This document shows positions 43,038 to 51,489 of a stretch of 64,000 bases of DNA, piece by piece; the stretch's first letter is position 1; each line of letters starts with the position of its first letter. The DNA comes from Gammaproteobacteria bacterium (GTDB lineage: Bacteria > Pseudomonadota > Gammaproteobacteria > Steroidobacterales > GCA-2729495), in the NCBI GenBank assembly GCA_030746435.1, contig JASLMV010000001.1, forward strand, positions 120,170 through 184,169, read 5' to 3'. The notes beneath the pieces are model-generated. The model saw nothing but the letters and a program-made list of their open reading frames with translations. It ran no database searches and was not told the DNA's origin. A program made the position numbers and the translations under genes.

Positions 43038-43454
43038 TTAGCTCCACTGCCCGATAATGAAGCCCATCAGGCCGAAAGACACAATGTTGTAGCAGGAATG
43101 GATGGCAATCAGTATGCGCGGACGCCTTTCAAACAGGTTAACAATCGCGAGAGCCGTCATGACGAAACTAAAGGCCAAAAGCATACCGAGCTGCAGCCCT
43201 TCGATCCCGGTCGCAGTCGGGCCCATTAAACCAGCCAGCATCGACGCGGCCAGTAACTGAAAGAAAAAGCCGGCCGTAAAGGTTCCCACGGGGTTAGGTA
43301 TCTGGTCGCCTGTAACGGGGATGCCGGATGCCCTGCGCCAGGGTTTACCGAGAAACGCCGGCGAATACCAGAAGCCGCCCAGCAGAAGTGCGGCGACGGT
43401 GGCACCGAATACCACCAGCAGATTTATCGTCGCGAAGTGAATTGTAAATTCCAT
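43038..43454 (-). CDS. DUF1761 family membrane protein
   Basis: A 138-residue hydrophobic protein with about four membrane segments. The N-terminal pattern (small-residue-rich TM1 followed by GGFWYSP and GKPWRRASG) is characteristic of the DUF1761 family, whose function is unknown. It lies directly upstream of the lipoprotein hydrolase on the same strand and ends 5 bases before that start, so the two are likely co-expressed. It is divergent from the amidotransferase gene at 43576. Confidence 0.82.
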   Translation of the reverse strand: MEFTIHFATINLLVVFGATVAALLLGGFWYSPAFLGKPWRRASGIPVTGDQIPNPVGTFTAGFFFQLLAASMLAGLMGPTATGIEGLQLGMLLAFSFVMTALAIVNLFERRPRILIAIHSCYNIVSFGLMGFIIGQWS

Positions 43455-43575
43455 GATCCATTCTTTCCTGTGTGCATAGGGGGCGAATAGGCGGGATTAT
43501 AGCGGCAGTCGATTGACAGAAGCACACGGATACACCATCTTCTGCCGCAGCAGTAACTTAGATCGATATTCAGGC

Positions 43576-44325
43576 ATGAAACGTTTACTTGTTTTCCAGC
43601 ACGTACCGCATGAAATTCTGGGCACCTTCAACCCGTTGTTGAAGGATGCAGGGTTCCGTATACGCTATGTCAATTTTGGCCGGACGCCGGATGAACAACC
43701 GAATGTAGACAAATACGACGGGCTTATCGCCCTCGGCGGCCCCATGTGTGTCGATCAATCGGATAAATACCCCCACCTGAAAACCGAGATAGCTGCGATC
43801 GAAACGGCCATAGAACACGGTAAACCGGTGTTCGGCATATGTCTCGGCGCACAGCTCATCGCAGCCGCACTGGGCACCCGTGTGTACAGGAACCCGGTAA
43901 AGGAAATCGGCTGGTATGACGTTACGCCGACCCCGGATGGCGAGAAGGACCCCCTGTTCAGCAGTTTCGACGGTACCGAAAAAATATTTCAGTGGCACGG
44001 CGACACCTTCGATATTCCCAGAGATGCAGCGCACCTGGCCACATCGCCCGACTGCACGAACCAGGCCTTCCGCTACGGCGATAGAACCTATGGCCTGCAG
44101 TTTCACCTCGAGGTCGACGCACCCCTGGTGCAGCGGTGGCTGAAAACACCGGTGCACACGAAAGAACTGGATGCCCTGGCAGATGAGCGAATGAACGCCA
44201 CAAGAATTCTTGCAGACACACCCCGCTATATCGACAGGACCACCGACCTGGGCGACCGCCTGTTCGGTGAGTTCATCCGCCTGTTCAGTTCCAAAGTCAG
44301 GCGCGTGACCCTGCCGTCGCGCTAG
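43576..44325 (+). CDS. Class I glutamine amidotransferase-like protein
   Basis: A 249-residue stand-alone class I glutamine amidotransferase domain of the GMP-synthase-like (GuaA N-terminal, YxeE/Dug3-like) group. The full triad is present: nucleophile Cys89 in FGICLGAQ, and His177 with Glu179 in QFHLEV. A WHGDTF motif is also typical. Such proteins hydrolyse glutamine or gamma-glutamyl compounds; which one is not shown by the sequence. I chose the ATG at 43576 because family homology starts there. No partner synthetase gene is adjacent. Confidence 0.87.
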   Translation: MKRLLVFQHVPHEILGTFNPLLKDAGFRIRYVNFGRTPDEQPNVDKYDGLIALGGPMCVDQSDKYPHLKTEIAAIETAIEHGKPVFGICLGAQLIAAALGTRVYRNPVKEIGWYDVTPTPDGEKDPLFSSFDGTEKIFQWHGDTFDIPRDAAHLATSPDCTNQAFRYGDRTYGLQFHLEVDAPLVQRWLKTPVHTKELDALADERMNATRILADTPRYIDRTTDLGDRLFGEFIRLFSSKVRRVTLPSR

Positions 44326-44348
44326 GCTTTGGCAAAAATAGCTATATA

Positions 44349-44425
44349 TTTACTAATATAAACAATAGCTTATACTATAAAAGGCAGTAACCCTTGACTC
44401 TTGACCAGACTCTAGGGTTTAAGAT
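44349..44425 (+). promoter_or_regulatory. Candidate promoters of the copper operon, including a MerR-type long-spacer promoter
   Basis: TTGACT (44394-44399) and TAAGAT (44420-44425) are separated by 20 bases, the stretched spacing typical of promoters that MerR-family activators untwist. The element starts TTGACTCT and has AGGGT before the -10, resembling ZntR/CadR-type promoters. AACCCT (44389-44394) and AGGGTT (44414-44419) form an inverted repeat. A second, ordinary pair TTTACT (44349-44354) and TATACT (44371-44376), 16 bases apart, lies upstream in an AT-rich stretch containing two AATAGCT copies (44337 and 44364). Position and spacing are seen; regulation is inferred. Confidence 0.55.
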
Positions 44426-44431
44426 TCGCCC

Positions 44432-44854
44432 ATGGACACACCCGCTAATCCCTCCCGGCTCACAATCGGCCGGCTCTCGCGGCAGGCCGGAGTCGGTATA
44501 GACACCGTCCGCTTCTACGAGAGACGTGGTCTGCTGCCCTCGCCTGCGCGTTCCGCCTCCGGTTACCGGCTTTACGGCGAAGATACTATCGCCCGGATTC
44601 GTTTCATACGCCGCGCGAAAGGACTGGGCTTTACGCTGGATGAAATCGAAACCCTCTTGCGCCTGCAGGATCAGGGCGGTAAAAAATCGGCGGTGCGCAA
44701 GCTCACGGAAAACAAACTTGCACAAATAAACACCAAGATCGATGACCTGGAGCGCATGCGCGAAGTCCTGAAACAATTGTCGAGCGAGTGCAACGGTAGA
44801 GGTAATGTGGACAGTTGCCCGATTATCGAAGCGCTGGCAAGCGAGGAAGAATAG
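44432..44854 (+). CDS. MerR-family metal-responsive regulator (CueR-like)
   Basis: A 140-residue MerR-family activator. The N-terminal winged helix is typical (LTIGRLSRQAGVGIDTVRFYE, abbreviated here, then RRGLLPSPxRxxxGYRLY), followed by the dimerisation helix and a metal loop with Cys120 and Cys129. The loop spacing, eight residues between cysteines, lies between CueR (seven) and ZntR-type loops, so the metal is assigned as copper mainly from the adjacent CopA and CopZ genes. The ATG is 7 bases after a -10 element, which would make the message leaderless. The copA gene starts 2 bases after the stop. Confidence 0.88.
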   Translation: MDTPANPSRLTIGRLSRQAGVGIDTVRFYERRGLLPSPARSASGYRLYGEDTIARIRFIRRAKGLGFTLDEIETLLRLQDQGGKKSAVRKLTENKLAQINTKIDDLERMREVLKQLSSECNGRGNVDSCPIIEALASEEE

Positions 44855-44856
44855 AT

Positions 44857-47274
44857 ATGGGCACCCGGGCTTTAAGTGGCGAAGCTGAGAAACTGATCAT
44901 TCCGGTATCCGGAATGACCTGTGGCGCCTGCGCCGCCCGTATAGAAAAAGCTATGCACCGGGTACCTGGCATTACGGATGCGAACGTCAATTTCGCCACC
45001 GAGAAAGCGAACGTGGAATGGGATCCTGCCGTGCTTTCGAGCGGCGATGTTGCGGCCGTTATCGACAAGGCCGGCTTCGATGTCGTGGTAGAAGAATTTG
45101 TGTTTGATATCGAAGGAATGACCTGCAGCGCATGTGCCGCACGTATCGAAAAGGTACTTAACAAGCTGCCTGGCGTACTCAAGGGCAGCGTAAATTTTGC
45201 TTTGGAAAAAGGTCATGTCACGGCAGTTGCCGGCGCCGTTACGCTGGCATTGCTGGCCAAACATATACAGGGTGCGGGCTTCTCAGCCATCGCATCAGAC
45301 GATGCGCCCGGCGCCGAGGAAGCGCAACTCGCCCGCGAAGAACAAAAGCTTGCCCTTGAGCTGCGCACACTGAAGATCTCCATCGCACTGACGGTGCCGC
45401 TGTTACTGCAGATGATCCTGCAGTTCATGGGTTTCGACAACACGCATTTCGGGCCGGAGCTCGAAGTCCTGCTGGCAACGCCAGTGCAGTTCGTTATCGG
45501 CGCGCGTTTCTACAAAGCGGCACTGAATGCACTGCGTGCGGGTGCCGCGAATATGGATGTGCTCGTCGTACTCGGAACCACCTCGGCCTATCTCTATAGC
45601 TGGTACCTGATCGCTACCCTCGGCGCGGGGGCGGAAGGCGAACTGTACTTCGAGGCCTCCGCAACGATCATCACGCTGGTGCTGGTCGGCAAGTATCTCG
45701 AGTCCCGCGCCAAACGCAGCACTACCGAGGCGGTGCGGCAACTCATGGAACTGCGGCCCGCGGTCGCACGGGTCAGGCGGGACGGCCAGGAAACAGAAGT
45801 GCCAATCACCGAAGTCGGCCGCGGCGACCTCGTGATCGTAAAGCCCGGCGAGAACCTGCCGGTCGACGGCATAGTCGCGGAAGGCAGCAGCGAGATCGAC
45901 GAATCGCTGATCACGGGTGAAAGCATCCCGGTCCTGAAGAATCCGGAGGACACCGTAACCGGCGGCTCCATAAACGGCACCGGCCTGCTCGTGATCGAAG
46001 CGACTGCGGTGGGTGACGATTCGACACTCGCGAAAATTATTCGCCTGGTCGAAAACGCCCAGGCCGGGAAAGCGCCGGTACAAAAACTGGTGGACCGGAT
46101 CAGCGGAATATTTGTGCCGGTCGTGGTTACGATCGCCCTGCTGACCTTCGGTATCAGTTTCTGGCTTTCCGGCAACGCGGGCGAGAGCCTGATCGCCTGT
46201 GTGTCGGTACTGGTAATCGCCTGCCCCTGTGCGCTGGGCCTGGCCACGCCGACGGCCATCATGACCGGCACGGGTGTGGCGGCACGGCACGGTATTCTGA
46301 TCAAGGACATACAGGCGCTGGAACACGCTCACCGCCTGAACGCCATCGTGTTCGACAAGACCGGAACGCTGACCGAGGGTCACCCTGCCGTAACCGACAT
46401 ACATACCCTGACCGGTACCGAAGCAGAATTGATCCGGCTCGCCGCGACGGTGCAGCAGGGCAGCGAGCATCCGCTCGGCCAGGCGGTACTGGCAGCGGCG
46501 GCTGAACGCAACATCGAGCCGCTGGCATTAAGTGACTTCGCAAGCCACACCGGCAGCGGCGTGGAAGGCCGGGCCGGCAAAACTCAGGTGCGCATCGGCA
46601 ACCGGCTGTTCGTCGCCGACGGCGGAATCGATACGCAGCCTGCGGAAAAAATAGCTACCGAATGGGAACAGCTGGGCCGTACCGTTATCTGGGTTGCGGC
46701 GGACGAGTCACTTACGGGCATCATGGCACTGGCGGACCCGTTACGGCCTGAATCAACTGCCGCCATTACACAACTCGGCGACATGGGAGTACGTACCCTG
46801 TTGTTATCCGGCGACGCTGAACCGGTCGCGCAGGAAATCGCCCGCCAGGCAGGTATCGACAAGGCCTACGGTGGCGTGAGGCCGGACGCCAAAGCACAAC
46901 GTATTGAAGACCTTGCCGCTGAAGGCTACAAGGTCGGCATGATCGGCGACGGCATTAACGACGCACCGGCACTGGCGGCTGCCGATGTCGGAATTGCGAT
47001 GGGCAGCGGTACGGATATCGCGATGGAAACCGCCGGCATTACGCTGATGCGCTCGAATCCGCTGCTGGTGCCGGCCGCCATCGACGTGAGCCGCGCAACC
47101 TGGGCAAAGATCAGGCAGAACCTGTTCTGGGCATTCATATATAACGTCATCGGCATTCCGCTTGCGGCACTGGGCCTGCTTAGCCCCACGATTGCGGGCG
47201 CCGCGATGGCAATGAGCAGCGTCAGCGTCGTCAGCAATTCACTTTTTCTCAAACGCTGGACACCTAAATTGTAA
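44857..47274 (+). CDS. copA: Cu(I)-exporting P1B-type ATPase
   Basis: An 805-residue inner-membrane copper exporter. Two N-terminal heavy-metal domains carry GMTCGAC (Cys22, Cys25) and GMTCSAC (Cys90, Cys93). The membrane CPC motif is at residues 456-458 (46222-46230), the phosphorylated Asp500 in DKTGT, and GDGINDAPAL near residue 700. The last membrane helices hold the YN and MSSVSVVSNS signatures of Cu(I)-selective P1B-1 pumps. It uses ATP to move Cu(I) out of the cytoplasm. The ATG at 44857 follows the regulator stop by 2 bases; an in-frame upstream start would overlap the regulator and adds nothing homologous. Confidence 0.95.
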   Translation: MGTRALSGEAEKLIIPVSGMTCGACAARIEKAMHRVPGITDANVNFATEKANVEWDPAVLSSGDVAAVIDKAGFDVVVEEFVFDIEGMTCSACAARIEKVLNKLPGVLKGSVNFALEKGHVTAVAGAVTLALLAKHIQGAGFSAIASDDAPGAEEAQLAREEQKLALELRTLKISIALTVPLLLQMILQFMGFDNTHFGPELEVLLATPVQFVIGARFYKAALNALRAGAANMDVLVVLGTTSAYLYSWYLIATLGAGAEGELYFEASATIITLVLVGKYLESRAKRSTTEAVRQLMELRPAVARVRRDGQETEVPITEVGRGDLVIVKPGENLPVDGIVAEGSSEIDESLITGESIPVLKNPEDTVTGGSINGTGLLVIEATAVGDDSTLAKIIRLVENAQAGKAPVQKLVDRISGIFVPVVVTIALLTFGISFWLSGNAGESLIACVSVLVIACPCALGLATPTAIMTGTGVAARHGILIKDIQALEHAHRLNAIVFDKTGTLTEGHPAVTDIHTLTGTEAELIRLAATVQQGSEHPLGQAVLAAAAERNIEPLALSDFASHTGSGVEGRAGKTQVRIGNRLFVADGGIDTQPAEKIATEWEQLGRTVIWVAADESLTGIMALADPLRPESTAAITQLGDMGVRTLLLSGDAEPVAQEIARQAGIDKAYGGVRPDAKAQRIEDLAAEGYKVGMIGDGINDAPALAAADVGIAMGSGTDIAMETAGITLMRSNPLLVPAAIDVSRATWAKIRQNLFWAFIYNVIGIPLAALGLLSPTIAGAAMAMSSVSVVSNSLFLKRWTPKL

Positions 47275-47293
47275 AAATACTCAGGAGCACACC

Positions 47294-47503
47294 GTGGAAC
47301 AGATAAAACTGCAAGTTGAAGGCATGACCTGTGGAGGTTGCGTCAAGAGCATCCAGAATGCGCTTACAGCCCGCGACGGGGTAAGCGAGGCCAGCGCCGA
47401 CCTCGACAACGCGACCGTGACCGTGGATTTCGACCCGGCAATTATCCAGGAAATTGCGATTCGCACCGCAATAGAAGATGCGGGTTTTGATGTAGCGGCA
47501 TAG
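47294..47503 (+). CDS. copZ: CopZ-like copper chaperone (HMA domain)
   Basis: A 69-residue single heavy-metal-associated domain with the Cu(I)-binding motif GMTCGGC near residue 11 and the usual beta-alpha-beta pattern. It would carry cytoplasmic Cu(I) to CopA. The GTG start at 47294 is preceded by CAGGAG (47282-47287). It lies 19 bases after copA and completes the operon. Its end is 6 bases from the stop of the convergent hydrolase gene. Confidence 0.92.
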   Translation: MEQIKLQVEGMTCGGCVKSIQNALTARDGVSEASADLDNATVTVDFDPAIIQEIAIRTAIEDAGFDVAA

Positions 47504-47509
47504 AAACCG

Positions 47510-48457
47510 TTACTGAATACTTAACACTGCGCGCTCGCTGACCGTGCGGGCTTTCAGTAACCCGGCAACGGACTCATCGTTGCGCACGTAAAAGTTGAGA
47601 AAGGCAGTCGACAGCTCGAGGAACAGCTCCATCGCCTCATGGTCCGGGTTGTCCCCTGCTTGCCTGTGAATTAATCCGCCGAACTGGTGATCGAGCCCCT
47701 GGACAGTCAACAGGTAGCGCTTGCCCGGCACCGGTGAGTCGGCTTCCAGAACCTCGTTCTGGTAGGTCGCAGGCCTGCGGCCATCCCCCATCAGCCCGTA
47801 GTCTTCCGGCCCGGTGGCCATGAATACCGGGTGCGAACCGCCCAGCCACAGGTCCTCAGGCATCAGCGCCATCTTGCCCGGGTCGCTCAACAGCACCGTT
47901 GCGCTGAAACGATTCTCGTCGACATCCTTGATTTCATCCGTCTGCGGATTACGGATTTTCAGGCCGGTCATCAGCAGGGCCGTCTGGGTACCTACCGAAT
48001 GGCCGGCCGAAACAAGCTGCGCCGTATCCATTCGTCCTGCCAGTCCGGGCACCTGCGCCGCGATGCCCTCGAGCTGATCTGCAACCGCCATGACGTCCCG
48101 TGCGCGGCTGTCGATAATCTCCAGCATGTGCGCCTCGGATTTTGGTGTTTCGGCATAATTCGCGTCACGATGGCTCGGCAGGATAACGACATAACCGTTT
48201 GCAGCCCAGTGCTGTGCTACCGGGTCGTATTTCGTACCCGCCGAAAATGTACCGTGCGAGAGAATGATGACCGGCGCCGGCTCACTGCCGGATGCATATG
48301 CGACGCGCAGGGGCAGCGTACGGCTGGCTTCCACCTCAATACTGGTGTCCGTGACTATTACTTCGTCCGCCTGGGCCGGTGCAGCAGTCGAGAACAGCAT
48401 TGTCAGGACTGCTAAAGAGTGTCGCGCTGTATGTCCCACCCGCTGCATCATTTTCAC
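47510..48457 (-). CDS. Secreted alpha/beta-hydrolase
   Basis: A 315-residue hydrolase with an N-terminal signal peptide ending near APAQA, so probably periplasmic. The oxyanion segment is ILSHGTF, the nucleophile lies in GHSVGTQ and a late His in LDHQFGG. These match the positions in the lipoprotein hydrolase at 42004-43032 (GHSMGAG, NHYFGG), so the two are paralogues of the PAF-acetylhydrolase/dienelactone hydrolase-like group. It is the last gene of a minus-strand run with three MFS transporters and an aldehyde dehydrogenase; the start is 8 bases after the preceding MFS stop. The substrate is unknown, an ester or lactone being plausible. Confidence 0.85.
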   Translation of the reverse strand: MKMMQRVGHTARHSLAVLTMLFSTAAPAQADEVIVTDTSIEVEASRTLPLRVAYASGSEPAPVIILSHGTFSAGTKYDPVAQHWAANGYVVILPSHRDANYAETPKSEAHMLEIIDSRARDVMAVADQLEGIAAQVPGLAGRMDTAQLVSAGHSVGTQTALLMTGLKIRNPQTDEIKDVDENRFSATVLLSDPGKMALMPEDLWLGGSHPVFMATGPEDYGLMGDGRRPATYQNEVLEADSPVPGKRYLLTVQGLDHQFGGLIHRQAGDNPDHEAMELFLELSTAFLNFYVRNDESVAGLLKARTVSERAVLSIQ

Positions 48458-48465
48458 AGTGCCAA

Positions 48466-49848
48466 TCAGTGAGCGGCCACCACCGGCTCATCGCCGGGTT
48501 TACCGCCGGGCCAATAGATTCGGCAGACGACTGCCAGTAAGGCGACAAACCCATTGAAAAAGCCCAGCAGCACAAACGGCGCATAACCGCCTATGGAATC
48601 GAAGGCCTTGCCACCGAAATAAACTGCGACAAATATGCCGATTGCACCGAAGGTATTGAACATACCCACTACCGAACCGCGCTTCAGTTTCGGTGCCTCG
48701 GCGCTGACGAGGAGTGTGGCGCCGAGAAACGCACTGATCTGGCCCAGGCCCAGTAACACGAACATGAATATTGCCTCCGTGCTGAGCGGGAAACCGTCGG
48801 TTTTTATCATCGTCGCTTCGTCGATGAAATAGGTGGCCCCGTACCCAATCGCTGCCGATGCCATACAGATGATGACGGCGGTTACGCGATTTAACTTGCG
48901 CATCATGAAGCCTAGTATCGGCAAATAGACGAGCGAAGCGCCGCCGGTCACCGCAAATATCGCTGCGCCCTTGCCGGAAGCCGTCGCGAAGTCCAGACCG
49001 TGGTATTTCATCGCCACGGTCGCGCCCCACAGCACGGTAAATGTGCCGAGTATGACCTGGTCACTGCGCGCGACAAATGCGCAGCAGTAGGACAGTGCTA
49101 TACGCGGGTTTTTTATGGCCTCACTTATCCCGCTTGTGATCAGTTCCGAAATTGGCGGCCGTTCTTCCTTTGTGCCCGGAGTGCCCCCTTTCAGGCCGAG
49201 GTAAAAAATGATGCCTGAAGCAAAGCATATGCCTGCGATGACGAAGTGCGTAATCTTACTTGCGGCCAGCGGATCATAGCCCCTGCTTACCAGAAATGGT
49301 GCGAGGTTAGCGGCTATTACGGCAGTAATGACGACGACACCCAGGCCATTAAAAATACCGCCAATCGCGACGAACATGCTGCGCGTACGATCGCCCGAGT
49401 AATCGGCGATCAGGGTACCAACCATGCCGGTACCCATGCCCAGGCCGAATGCGTAGATGGCCCTGTATACCAACAGCTCGTTCAAACTGGTGGCAAATGG
49501 ATACAGCAAGTAGCCGATACCCATGATGATGACACCGACGGAAACCACTTCCCGCCGGCCGATACGATCAGCCGCTATGCCCGCGATAAAGAACACGATG
49601 ATCTGGACGATCTCGGAAATGATGACCAGGTCTTTAGACGCATCACCCATCTGCTCGATGGGAATCCCCATGGCCTTGAGCACCTGCGCCGTGCCAGTCG
49701 ACACGAAGGTCAGCAGGCCAATCATTGCAAACGAGGCATAAAGAAAAGTAACCGCGTTAAGTTTCGAAATCCCGGGTGCGAGATCGAGAAACCACAGCCT
49801 TTCGGTTTTCCCCTGCCAGCCTGCGTCCCGGCTATTCTGATCCGACAT
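48466..49848 (-). CDS. MFS transporter (paralogue 1 of 3)
   Basis: A 460-residue 12-TM MFS protein. It shares the unusual N-terminal layout of its two neighbours: a polar leader, then xPGxSxLNxxTxxxxSF, and an MFS motif A (GIAADRIGRR). It is the most divergent of the three. The charged cytoplasmic loop near the middle (LKGGTPGTKEERPP) is also in the equivalent place in all three. The substrate cannot be read from sequence. It lies between the aldehyde dehydrogenase and the secreted hydrolase on the same strand, suggesting uptake or efflux of a compound they process. Confidence 0.88.
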   Translation of the reverse strand: MSDQNSRDAGWQGKTERLWFLDLAPGISKLNAVTFLYASFAMIGLLTFVSTGTAQVLKAMGIPIEQMGDASKDLVIISEIVQIIVFFIAGIAADRIGRREVVSVGVIIMGIGYLLYPFATSLNELLVYRAIYAFGLGMGTGMVGTLIADYSGDRTRSMFVAIGGIFNGLGVVVITAVIAANLAPFLVSRGYDPLAASKITHFVIAGICFASGIIFYLGLKGGTPGTKEERPPISELITSGISEAIKNPRIALSYCCAFVARSDQVILGTFTVLWGATVAMKYHGLDFATASGKGAAIFAVTGGASLVYLPILGFMMRKLNRVTAVIICMASAAIGYGATYFIDEATMIKTDGFPLSTEAIFMFVLLGLGQISAFLGATLLVSAEAPKLKRGSVVGMFNTFGAIGIFVAVYFGGKAFDSIGGYAPFVLLGFFNGFVALLAVVCRIYWPGGKPGDEPVVAAH

Positions 49849-49907
49849 GCGTTGCTATCTCCGTTTGTGCCAGCGCATTATGCCCTGCTGTGAAAAGCTG
49901 AGCCTTA

Positions 49908-51359
49908 TCACATGATGATATGTATCGACTTCGACCGAGTGTAACTGAGCACTTCCTCGAGGCACTCCTCGCGCCCGAGTCCGCTGTTTTTCCAGCCGGC
50001 GAAACCCGTGCCCATGTAGTGCCGGCCGGTGCCGTTGATCCAGACGCACCCGGACTCCACCCGCCTTACTGTATCCATGGCCGTCCGGATGTCATTGGTC
50101 CAGACCGCAGCCGTCAGGCCCATATCCAGGTCGTTGGCCATCGCGATGGCTTCTTCGCGGTCACTCCACTTCAGGATCGAGAGCACGGGCCCGAACACTT
50201 CTTCGCGCGCGACGCGCATATCCATCGTGACATCCGCGAAGACCGTCGGGCGAACCCAGTAACCCTTCTCAAATTCCTTGCCTTCCGGACGGCCGCCGCC
50301 CGTTACCAGCCGCGCGCCCTCCTGCTGCGCCGATTCGATTAAACCCATCACATGCTTGTAATGACCCTCGGAATTGACCGGACCCATGCCCGAGTCATGG
50401 TCGAGCGGATCGCCTACCTTGATGGCATTGACCTGGGCTTCGATATCTTCGATTACCTGGTCGTATAAAGATTCGTGCAGCATCAGCCGGCTGGTCGAAC
50501 CGCAGGACTGGCCCGACCAGGCGAAATTCATACCTGCCACTGCCGCATTCGCGACTGCCTTCGGATCGGCATCCGGAAACGCAATGAAGGGGTTCTTGCC
50601 GCCAAGTTCAAGTGAAATATGTTTTACCGCAACTTCGGCCGCGGAGCGCTGAATGGCAAGCCCGGTTGGCACTGATCCCGTGAAACCGATGCGCGGCACC
50701 TGCGGATGGCGGACTATCGCATCGCCGACAACAATACCTTCACCCGAAACAAAATTGGCCACGCCGGACGGCAAAACTTCGTGGCAAATTTCCGCCATGA
50801 TCGATGCTGAAAGCGGACTCTGGTCTGGTGATTTTAGAACGACGCAGTTGCCGGCAAGCAAGGGCGCACTCAGGTGTGCACCTGCAAACAGGAAAGGATG
50901 ATTGAAAGGCACGATACGCCCGACCACGCCATAGGGCTGACGCATGGTGAAGTGAATATTTTCGGAAGTGGCCGGGACGCTTTCACCCTTGATCTCTATC
51001 CCCAGGCCTGCAACGAAATTCATGTAGCCGGACGCGAGCACGATATCGCCCCCGAGGCTCGCGATGGTATTACCCGTATCGGCAGCTTCGAGCGGCAACA
51101 CGTCGTCTGCACGCCGTTTCATCTCGGTCGTGAGTGCGCGCAACAACTCACCGCGTTCCCAGACCGAACGGGTGCCCCACTCCGCCTGCGCCGCGGCAGC
51201 CGCTTTTACGGCCCGGTCGACATCGGATACCGTGCCGGCGGGCACACGACCGTGGACTTCGCCGGTGGCCGGATTGACCGAATCCATCCACTCGCCGCTA
51301 TCGCTCTCCGTGAACTCCCCGCCGATGTACATTGGCCGGTCCCCGAACTGGGTGGACAT
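49908..51359 (-). CDS. NAD(P)-dependent aldehyde dehydrogenase
   Basis: A 483-residue aldehyde dehydrogenase, normal for the family. It oxidises an aldehyde to the acid. The general base Glu251 lies in LELGGKNP and the catalytic Cys286 in GQSCGSTS; the cofactor motif FTGSVPTG and the C-terminal EEVFGPV are present. It resembles the betaine-aldehyde/5-carboxymethyl-2-hydroxymuconate semialdehyde type, but the substrate is not fixed. The ATG at 51359 has GGAGA about 10 bases upstream and fits the family start. The surrounding MFS genes point to a small catabolic unit. Confidence 0.92.
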   Translation of the reverse strand: MSTQFGDRPMYIGGEFTESDSGEWMDSVNPATGEVHGRVPAGTVSDVDRAVKAAAAAQAEWGTRSVWERGELLRALTTEMKRRADDVLPLEAADTGNTIASLGGDIVLASGYMNFVAGLGIEIKGESVPATSENIHFTMRQPYGVVGRIVPFNHPFLFAGAHLSAPLLAGNCVVLKSPDQSPLSASIMAEICHEVLPSGVANFVSGEGIVVGDAIVRHPQVPRIGFTGSVPTGLAIQRSAAEVAVKHISLELGGKNPFIAFPDADPKAVANAAVAGMNFAWSGQSCGSTSRLMLHESLYDQVIEDIEAQVNAIKVGDPLDHDSGMGPVNSEGHYKHVMGLIESAQQEGARLVTGGGRPEGKEFEKGYWVRPTVFADVTMDMRVAREEVFGPVLSILKWSDREEAIAMANDLDMGLTAAVWTNDIRTAMDTVRRVESGCVWINGTGRHYMGTGFAGWKNSGLGREECLEEVLSYTRSKSIHIIM

Positions 51360-51489
51360 GCCGTTTCTCCATTTTTTTTGCTTATTTGCCTGCCCGTGCA
51401 CAAAAATGCCGCACGGCGCAACGATAAAGGGACTCTGGCTGAATACGCGGTTAAACCGGCGGCCGCGTCCGACTAGCGGCTTGGGTCTG

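Noticed and set aside
45403-46470. Minus-strand frame of 355 codons antisense to copA
   Set aside because: Overlaps conserved P-type ATPase motifs; composition and lack of motifs mark it as a shadow.
44432-47503. Zinc or cadmium efflux operon
   Set aside because: The promoter and Cys loop resemble ZntR/CadR types, but the ATPase has Cu(I)-type late helices (YN, MSSVSVVSNS) and a CopZ-like chaperone follows, so copper is preferred.
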